Assembly (NCBI GenBank): GCA_013824905.1
Contig: PNOO01000189.1
Coordinates: 1 to 5,060, forward strand
Length of the DNA: 5,060 bases
Direction of reading: 5' to 3'
From: Syntrophus sp. (in: bacteria)
GTDB lineage: Bacteria > Desulfobacterota > Syntrophia > Syntrophales > UBA5619
A program made the translations under genes and the position numbers. Of this stretch, positions 1 through 5,060 are shown piece by piece; positions within the stretch are counted from its first letter, which is position 1; the number at the start of each line of letters is the position of its first letter. The notes under the pieces were generated by a model. That model worked only from the letters and a program-made list of their open reading frames with translations, had not been told where the DNA came from and made no database searches.

Positions 1-1
1 C

Positions 2-694
2 CTCCCACAGATCATTTACTACATCTACGCCTGGGCGCAGCTCGCGCGGGAAACGGAGCCGGTCATATTTTCCGTCCCCTCGGGCAACTTCGGCGACGCC
101 CTCGGCTGCGAGTATGCCCGGCGGATGGGTCTCCCCGTTGAAAAGCTCATTATGCCGACCAACGAAAACGATGAGTTCCCCCGCTTTATGGAAACCGGTG
201 TCTATGAAAAACTCTCACCATCGCGGGCCTGCCTGTCAAACGCAATGAACGTCGGGCATCCCAGCAACCTCGCCCGCTTCTTCGCCCTCTACGGCGGCGC
301 CGTGGACCGGACCGGTTTCGTCCACAGCGCACCGGACATCGAGCAGATGAAGAAGCACCTCTATTCCGTGAGCATCTCCGACCGGGAGACGAAAAAGACG
401 ATCAAAAGGGTTTATGATCAATACAGGGTGCTCCTTGAACCGCACGGCGCGGTCGGTTGGCGGGGACTTGAAGTCTACCTCGAACTTTTCGGCGACGGTC
501 CCCTCTGCATTTCTCTGGAGACGGCCCACCCGGCCAAGTTTCCCGACGAGATCAGGGAGCTCCTGGGAATCAACCCGGAACTCCCAAAGAGCATGAAGGA
601 CATCGATGAGCGGTCGGGGCGCCCTGTGTTCCTCCCCGCTGACTATGGTGAATTGAGGACCTATCTGAAGAGGCATTTACAAATTATTGGCTGA
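2..694 (+). CDS. thrC: Threonine synthase, C-terminal part (5' end outside window)
   Basis: Threonine synthase is a cytoplasmic PLP enzyme that converts O-phosphohomoserine to threonine and phosphate, the last step of threonine synthesis. The frame is open from base 2, giving 230 visible residues; the E. coli enzyme has about 430, so the N-terminal half with the PLP lysine is missing. Visible residues 26-32 read PSGNFGD, the phosphate-binding glycine-rich loop of this enzyme. Further landmarks are NVGHPSNLAR (83-92), LLEPHGAVGW (144-153) and ETAHPAKFP (173-181), all typical of the E. coli-like ThrC branch rather than of threonine dehydratase or cysteine synthase. The reading frame is intact to the TGA at 692-694. 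The next gene starts 49 bases downstream on the same strand with no clear terminator between, so read-through is possible, but a functional link is not evident. The family assignment is firm. Confidence 0.95.
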   Translation, partial: LPQIIYYIYAWAQLARETEPVIFSVPSGNFGDALGCEYARRMGLPVEKLIMPTNENDEFPRFMETGVYEKLSPSRACLSNAMNVGHPSNLARFFALYGGAVDRTGFVHSAPDIEQMKKHLYSVSISDRETKKTIKRVYDQYRVLLEPHGAVGWRGLEVYLELFGDGPLCISLETAHPAKFPDEIRELLGINPELPKSMKDIDERSGRPVFLPADYGELRTYLKRHLQIIG

Positions 695-730
695 AGACGC
701 CGCTGGCGACCGAAGTGAAAACGGCAGGAA

Positions 731-736
731 AAGGGA
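731..736 (+). promoter_or_regulatory. Ribosome binding site of the PstS-like gene
   Basis: The purine-rich AAGGGA lies 7 bases before the ATG at 744. A further AGGA lies just upstream at 726-729 but is too far from the start to be the main site. The match supports 744 as the start, which also places a well-formed signal peptide at the very N-terminus. Confidence 0.55.
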
Positions 737-743
737 CTGATCC

Positions 744-1616
744 ATGAAATTGTACCCGGGCTATCTTATCTGTATCCTGGCCGTTCTTCTATTCGAAAGC
801 CCCTCTGTCGCCGGCTCCGCCCCGACGAATCCAAAAGAAAGATTGATTATCACAGGTACGGGATCGGGCATCGGCGCCATGCGGCGGATGGCCGAGGGTT
901 TTCAAATGAAGCACCCCTACGTCGCCATCGATGTCCTCCCCAGCATCGGCAGCACAGGAGGCATCAACGCTGTAAAGGAAGGGAGGATCGATATCGGATT
1001 GTCCTCACGTCCCCTCACGCCGGATGAGCGGAGCATGGGAATCATCGAGGAGCCTTATGGCCGCACCGCCATTATCTTCGGTGTGCAGGCGTCAAACCCG
1101 ACCAACGGCTTGACGCTGACGGAGATAGAAGACATCTATACAAGAAAGCGCCCGACATGGTCCGATGGAACGCCCATCAGGCTTATCCTTCATCCGATAA
1201 ACGACGTTTTGTCGGTCTATCTGGCGAGTATCAATCCCCGCTTGAAATCGGCGTCCGAGAAGGCTCAAGCCATTCCCGGCGTCTTTATCGGCATGACAGA
1301 TCAGGAGGGGGCCTCTCAAATCGAGAAGACGCCCGGTTCATTCGGTACAACCAGCGCCTCTCTCGTCGCGTCAGAGAAAAGAAAGATCAAGGCCCTCTTG
1401 GTCGATGGGGCGGCCCCTGCACTCTCCAATATTGCCGACGGCGTCCATCTTTCCGCCGGCAAGTATCCCTATACCATGACAATGTTTCTGGTCTACAAGA
1501 GGGACAACAATAAAGGTGAGGTTAAAGACTTTATCAAGTTCGTTTTCTCGAAGGATGGACGGAAGCTCCTCTTTGAAAGCGGCCATGTGACTTTGCCACG
1601 AATCACCGGAAAGTGA
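744..1616 (+). CDS. PstS-like periplasmic substrate-binding protein, ligand uncertain
   Basis: This 290-residue exported protein belongs to the PstS-like (PBP-like) binding-protein superfamily. Residues 1-23 form a signal peptide: Lys2, a hydrophobic core LICILAVLLF at 8-17, and a likely cleavage after SVA (21-23). Cys10 lies inside the core and is not a lipobox. Family landmarks in order are ITGTGSG (36-42), IGSTGG (68-73), IDIGLSSRPL (82-91), the PstS-like stretch around 123-140 (TLTEIEDIY..., ending TW), TPGSFGTTSASLV (196-208) and a C-terminal stretch near 248-285 (FLVYK, then FIKFVFSKDGRKLL). The loop that usually reads SGT(R) and binds phosphate is replaced here by HPINDVLSVYL (150-160), so phosphate as ligand is doubtful. 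No pstC, pstA or pstB is adjacent. The next gene is a membrane diguanylate cyclase 12 bases downstream, which points to a role as a soluble sensor partner (inference). Automatic annotation would probably say phosphate ABC transporter binding protein; the fold call is solid, the ligand is not. Confidence 0.85.
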   Translation: MKLYPGYLICILAVLLFESPSVAGSAPTNPKERLIITGTGSGIGAMRRMAEGFQMKHPYVAIDVLPSIGSTGGINAVKEGRIDIGLSSRPLTPDERSMGIIEEPYGRTAIIFGVQASNPTNGLTLTEIEDIYTRKRPTWSDGTPIRLILHPINDVLSVYLASINPRLKSASEKAQAIPGVFIGMTDQEGASQIEKTPGSFGTTSASLVASEKRKIKALLVDGAAPALSNIADGVHLSAGKYPYTMTMFLVYKRDNNKGEVKDFIKFVFSKDGRKLLFESGHVTLPRITGK

Positions 1617-1620
1617 GGTG
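1615..1620 (+). promoter_or_regulatory. Ribosome binding site of the cyclase gene, overlapping the upstream stop codon
   Basis: GAGGTG at 1615-1620 shares two bases with the TGA stop (1614-1616) of the PstS-like gene and lies 8 bases before a TTG start at 1629. It is a better site than anything before the in-frame ATG at 1674, where only AGG at a short distance is seen, so it decides the start. The overlap suggests translational coupling of the two genes. Confidence 0.6.
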
Positions 1621-1628
1621 AAGCGCCT

Positions 1629-3611
1629 TTGGGTTCCCGGCATCAACAGTCGAAAGCGCCCGCCACCAGGATCATGAAGCTCCTGGGGGCTCTGGCTGCG
1701 TCCATTTTCACCGTTGCAATCCCCGCCTGGTACTATATGCTTTCGGTGTCTCAGATAAGGGATTCACTGATGATGGAGACCCGCTTTCATGCGAAATCCG
1801 TCGAAAAGATCATCCAGGACCGGCCGGATATGTGGGAATTCGAGAGTGTGAGATTGCAGGAGATTCTCTCGCAAACCGCAATCCGGGGGATACCGTGTGA
1901 AACGGTCATTCGCAACGCAGCGGGAACAGTCGTCACGAAAACCGATTTTGCAGTGAGACGCCCGGCTATCTCGGCTTCGGTGGTTCTCTTTGACTCGGGA
2001 CAACCTGTCGGATCATTCGAAACCAGGCATTCCATCCGTACCGTCATTGTCTTTACTGCCCTCCTGGGAATTTTCAGTTCGCTCCTCGGCTTCCTGATCT
2101 ATTACCTCTTTCGCACCTATCCGATCAAAAAACTTGACAGCACGCTGGCCGATCTGAAGCGAGCAGAGGAGGAGCAGCGCCTGAGCCGGGAGACCGCCGA
2201 GCGGCTGGCCGAAGAGACGGCCGTCATCGCCGAGATCGGGCGGCTGATCGGCTCCACCCTGGACATTGACGAGGTGTACGAACGGGTAGCTGCCGAGGCC
2301 AGAAAACTGATCCCCTTTGACAGGCTTACCGTCAACTTGAATAATCGTTATCGGAATACCATTACTGTCGCCTACGTTTTCGGATCAAATGTCCCCGGGC
2401 GAAGACCGGGGGAGTCTTTCCCTCTGCAGGGGTCGGTGAATGAGACGCTCGCGCGCACCAAGACCGGCATGCTATTCCATCCGATGAACGTTGATGAACT
2501 AAGGGGACAATACTCCCATCTCATATCCACTTTTCAGGAGGGGCTACGCTCGTTTATGAGTGTTCCCCTGATCTCCAGGGACGAAGTGATCGGTGTCCTG
2601 CACTTCCGGTTGAAGAAACCGGACGCCTATACCGAAAAGGATCTCCGCCTGGCGGAGAGGATCGGGACGCAGATTGCCGGGGCGATCGCCAATGCGCAAC
2701 TGTTTACCGAACTCAAAAGGACGGAAAATTCGCTGCGGGAGAGCGAGGGTCGTTTCCGCGCCCTGGTGGAACAGGCGGCGGTGGGTGTGGCCGAGATCGA
2801 AATGAGTACGGGCCGTTTTGTCACGGTGAACCGCCGCCTTTGCGAGATGATAGGCAGGACGGAGGAGGAACTGCTCAATACCACCTTCCAGGCGATCACA
2901 CATCCGGAGGATCTCCATCTGCATGAGGATAAAACGGCGCTGCTGCTGGCCGGTAAGATCGGGCACTACAGCCTGGAGAAGCGCTACCACCGGAAGGATG
3001 GGGAGATCATCTGGGTGAATATCACGACATCGCCTCTCTGGAAGCCGGGGGAAAAACCCGGGCGCAACATGATCGTGGTTGAGGAAATCACCGAGCGCAA
3101 GCGGATGGAGGAGGAAATGCGGGAGATGTCCCTCCGGGACCTGCTCACCGAGCTGTACAATCGGCGCGGCTTTATCACCCTTGCGGAGCAGCAGCTTAAA
3201 GCCGCCAACAGAGCCCAAAGGCCGCTGAAGCTCACATTCATCGATTGCGATGACCTGAAATGGATCAACGATACCCTGGGTCATGAAGAAGGAGACAAGG
3301 CCCTGATCGATACGGCGCATATTCTCCGGCAGTCGTTCCGGGAATCGGATATTGTCGCCCGTTTGGGAGGAGATGAATTTGCCGTCCTTTCCATAGATGC
3401 CGCGGATATGAGTCATGAAGACTTTTCGCAGCGCCTTCAGCAGCGCATCGATGAACTTAATGCGAAAGAATCCAGACGATTCAAGCTCTCCCTGAGCTGG
3501 GGTACGGCCGTTTACCATCCCGAATCCCCGATGTCGCTGGACCGATTGATCTCCGCGGCCGATGAGCTGATGTACGTCCAGAAAAAGGACAAATCAAACC
3601 AGAGAGGGTGA
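1629..3611 (+). CDS. Membrane-bound diguanylate cyclase (periplasmic sensor, GAF, PAS, GGDEF)
   Basis: This 660-residue inner-membrane enzyme is predicted to make cyclic di-GMP from two GTP. Domains in order: a short basic N-terminus; TM helix at about 18-40; periplasmic segment about 41-137; TM helix about 138-161; a charged coiled-coil linker about 165-200 with no complete HAMP; GAF about 200-358 (SVPLISRDEVIGVLHF at 311-326); PAS with its PAC end about 371-490; GGDEF about 500-655. The catalytic domain looks active: metal-binding region FIDCDDLKWIND (537-548), LGHEEGD (550-556) and signature RLGGDEF (578-584). RESD at 571-574, five residues before the GGDEF motif, is an intact I-site, so product inhibition is expected. 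There is no EAL or HD-GYP domain. The TTG start is chosen for its ribosome binding site; an ATG at 1674 would shorten the protein by 15 residues without affecting the first helix. The gene follows the PstS-like gene closely and probably shares its transcript. The specific signals sensed are unknown. Confidence 0.93.
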   Translation: MGSRHQQSKAPATRIMKLLGALAASIFTVAIPAWYYMLSVSQIRDSLMMETRFHAKSVEKIIQDRPDMWEFESVRLQEILSQTAIRGIPCETVIRNAAGTVVTKTDFAVRRPAISASVVLFDSGQPVGSFETRHSIRTVIVFTALLGIFSSLLGFLIYYLFRTYPIKKLDSTLADLKRAEEEQRLSRETAERLAEETAVIAEIGRLIGSTLDIDEVYERVAAEARKLIPFDRLTVNLNNRYRNTITVAYVFGSNVPGRRPGESFPLQGSVNETLARTKTGMLFHPMNVDELRGQYSHLISTFQEGLRSFMSVPLISRDEVIGVLHFRLKKPDAYTEKDLRLAERIGTQIAGAIANAQLFTELKRTENSLRESEGRFRALVEQAAVGVAEIEMSTGRFVTVNRRLCEMIGRTEEELLNTTFQAITHPEDLHLHEDKTALLLAGKIGHYSLEKRYHRKDGEIIWVNITTSPLWKPGEKPGRNMIVVEEITERKRMEEEMREMSLRDLLTELYNRRGFITLAEQQLKAANRAQRPLKLTFIDCDDLKWINDTLGHEEGDKALIDTAHILRQSFRESDIVARLGGDEFAVLSIDAADMSHEDFSQRLQQRIDELNAKESRRFKLSLSWGTAVYHPESPMSLDRLISAADELMYVQKKDKSNQRG

Positions 3612-3647
3612 TCCTCTACAGGGCGGGAGATAAGGCAACCGACCCGG
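3612..3647. other. Short convergent intergenic gap without a recognisable terminator
   Basis: The cyclase gene and the peptide-binding gene end tail to tail, 36 bases apart. The only hairpin seen is a 5-bp stem AGAGG/CCTCT (3603-3607 with 3613-3617) that starts inside the cyclase stop region. It has no T-run on either side. Transcription from either gene may therefore run into the other, or end by a factor-dependent route. Confidence 0.5.
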
Positions 3648-5060
3648 TCAGCGAGTCATGACGAGCTTCTGCTCTTCCTTGGGAACATACCATTTAATGA
3701 AGTTCCAGCCGATCCCAAGCGGCGCAGTCTCCACCCCCCGGATGCGGGCGTGGATGATGGGAAGCGCATCGGGGACATAGAGGAAAAGGTAGGGCTGTTC
3801 CTCGGCCAGGATCTCTTGGATCCTGGCATAACAGCGCTTCCGCAACGCCTGGTCGAAGGTCTCCCGCGCCTTCACGATCAGGGCGTCCACCTCCTCGTTC
3901 TTGTAGGAAATGAAGTTCAACTCCTGAGGCCCCGTCTTGCTCGAATGCCAGACGTCGTAAAGGTCCGGCTCCATCGGGATCGTCCAGCCGAGGATCGTCG
4001 CGTCGAACTTCCGCTTGTTGATAAAATCGTTCACGAAGGCGGCCCATTCGACCACCCTGATCCTCAACCGGATGCCCACTTCGGCTAGCCTCCGCTGGAT
4101 GATCTCGGCGCACTTCGCCCGGATCTCGTTCCCCTGGTTGGTGATGATCTCGAATTCAAAGGGGCGCCCCTCTTTTTCGAGGATCCCGTCGCCGTTGTCG
4201 TCTTTCCAGCCCGCTTCGGCCAGAAGCGCTTTCGCCTTTTTCGGATCATAGGGGTACTTACGAACGTTCGGATTGTAGGCCCAGGTCCCTGGCTTGTAAG
4301 GACCGGTAGCCGGCTTCCCCAGACCGAGGAGGACGCCGTCGATGATCTCCTCCCGGTTCACCGCATAGGCAATCGCCTGACGGACCCGCTTGTCGGCAAA
4401 GAGCGGATTTTTCAGGTTGTAACCAAGATACGTGTATGCAAAGGAAAGATAACGGAACTTGTTGTAGTTCTTTTTGAACAGGCTGTTCTCCGTCTGCCGG
4501 GTGTACTGGAGAGGGGTCAATCCCATCCGGTCGATCCCGTTCGCACGGAGTTCCAGGAACATCGTCGCCGTATCGGGGATGATCCTCATGATGTAGCCGT
4601 CGATGTACGGCCGCCCCTCGAAATAGTCGGGATTGGAGACAAGGACGATCTTCTGACCCGTCACCCACTCTTTGAATCGGTAAGGTCCCGTGCCAATGGG
4701 GTTCCGTCCGAGGGGAGAGGTCGTGATCTCTTTTCCGGCAAGCAGGTGCTTCGGAAGGATGCCGACCGACCAGCTCATCAGGGCCGGCGCGAAAGGCTTG
4801 TCATAGGTCACCCGAAACGTATGAGCGTCCACGACCTCGGCCTTCTCCACCTTGAGAAAGTCGCCTGCGTAGGCGGTGGGCGTTTTTGGGTCGACCGTCA
4901 CCTGGTAGGTGTAAAGCACATCTTCGGCGGTAAGGGGGCGTCCGTCGTGCCAGCGGACGTCTTTGCGCAGCCGGAAGGTGATGACGAGGCCGTCTTTGGA
5001 GATCTCCCAGGATTCGGCCAGATCGCCCACGATGTTCAAATCCTTGTCGTATTTGATCAG
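3648..5060 (-). CDS. Family-5 peptide/nickel-type ABC transporter substrate-binding protein, 5' end outside window
   Basis: The frame is open to the right edge, giving 470 visible residues. Full-length members have about 520-560, so the signal peptide or lipobox and the first part of the mature protein lie outside. The visible TTG at 5037-5039 is an internal leucine codon, since the frame continues through LIKYDKD at the edge. The SBP_bac_5 signature region covers visible residues 15-52 (LAESWEISKDGLVITF, then VRWHDGRPLTAEDVLY). Other family landmarks are NPIGTGPYRFKEW (120-132), VRQAIAYAVNREEII (226-240), YDPKKAKALLAEAGW (271-285) and the DPP/OPP-like C-terminal lobe with FDATILGW (352-359). 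Such proteins bind oligopeptides, dipeptides or sometimes other solutes in the periplasm and deliver them to a DppBCDF/OppBCDF-type importer. No permease gene is visible; it could lie upstream, beyond the edge. The substrate cannot be told from the sequence. The gene ends with TGA, read at 3648-3650. Confidence 0.93.
   Translation of the reverse strand: MIKYDKDLNIVGDLAESWEISKDGLVITFRLRKDVRWHDGRPLTAEDVLYTYQVTVDPKTPTAYAGDFLKVEKAEVVDAHTFRVTYDKPFAPALMSWSVGILPKHLLAGKEITTSPLGRNPIGTGPYRFKEWVTGQKIVLVSNPDYFEGRPYIDGYIMRIIPDTATMFLELRANGIDRMGLTPLQYTRQTENSLFKKNYNKFRYLSFAYTYLGYNLKNPLFADKRVRQAIAYAVNREEIIDGVLLGLGKPATGPYKPGTWAYNPNVRKYPYDPKKAKALLAEAGWKDDNGDGILEKEGRPFEFEIITNQGNEIRAKCAEIIQRRLAEVGIRLRIRVVEWAAFVNDFINKRKFDATILGWTIPMEPDLYDVWHSSKTGPQELNFISYKNEEVDALIVKARETFDQALRKRCYARIQEILAEEQPYLFLYVPDALPIIHARIRGVETAPLGIGWNFIKWYVPKEEQKLVMTR

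Noticed and set aside
236..676. Open frame of 146 codons on the minus strand opposite thrC
   Set aside because: The plus strand encodes unmistakable threonine synthase motifs throughout; the antisense product has no family features.
653..683. Possible promoter at the end of thrC: TTGAGG, with TACAAA starting at 678
   Set aside because: The spacing is 19 bases and both hexamers match poorly; chance matches of this quality are common.
698..708. Small inverted repeat CGCC-GCT-GGCG just after thrC, considered as a terminator
   Set aside because: The stem is only 4 bp and no T-run follows.
744..1616. Naming the binding protein pstS and assigning it to phosphate import
   Set aside because: The SGT phosphate loop is absent, no pstCAB genes are adjacent, and the neighbour is a cyclase.
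2544..3518. Long open frame on the minus strand (324 codons) opposite the GAF-PAS-GGDEF coding region
   Set aside because: It lies wholly antisense to a gene with clear domains; its translation is rich in Arg, Leu, Pro and His with no recognisable motif, as expected from the complement of a GC-rich gene.
3750..4088. Plus-strand open frame of 112 codons opposite the peptide-binding gene
   Set aside because: It mirrors the conserved C-terminal lobe of the binding protein and has no independent support.
5037..5039. TTG as the start codon of the peptide-binding protein
   Set aside because: The frame continues without a stop to the window edge with family-like residues (LIKYDKD), and a start here would lack a signal peptide.

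Overview
The window looks like ordinary chromosome from a Gram-negative, probably anaerobic bacterium of the deltaproteobacterial (Desulfobacterota, Syntrophales-like) type. This rests on the style of the proteins (the threonine synthase wording, a GAF-PAS-GGDEF protein paired with a PstS-like binding protein, an SBP_bac_5 peptide binder) and a GC content that looks moderately high by eye. It is an inference; no rRNA or marker gene is present to confirm it. Coding density is very high: four protein genes, two of them cut by the window edges, and gaps of only 49, 12 and 36 bases. I see no RNA genes, CRISPR, insertion sequences or convincing terminators.

Layout: (1) Bases 2-694, plus strand: the C-terminal part of a threonine synthase (thrC), whose start lies outside the window. 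(2) Bases 744-1616, plus strand: a small exported PstS-like periplasmic binding protein. (3) Bases 1629-3611, plus strand: a membrane-bound diguanylate cyclase with two transmembrane helices around a small periplasmic segment, followed by a linker helix, GAF, PAS and an apparently active GGDEF domain with an intact inhibitory site. (4) Bases 3648-5060, minus strand: the C-terminal 470 residues of a family-5 (Dpp/Opp type) peptide-binding protein, convergent with the cyclase; its start and signal peptide lie beyond the right edge.

The most interesting part is the pair at 744-3611. The two genes are 12 bases apart, and the ribosome binding site of the second overlaps the stop codon of the first. 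This suggests that a periplasmic ligand-binding protein is made together with a membrane cyclase. By analogy with NspS-MbaA in Vibrio, the soluble protein may report an extracellular ligand to the cyclase and so set cyclic di-GMP levels. The binding protein keeps the PstS fold landmarks but has lost the Ser-Gly-Thr phosphate loop, so its ligand may not be phosphate. No permease or ATPase gene is next to it, which fits sensing better than transport. The flanking thrC and peptide-binding genes have no visible functional link to the pair.
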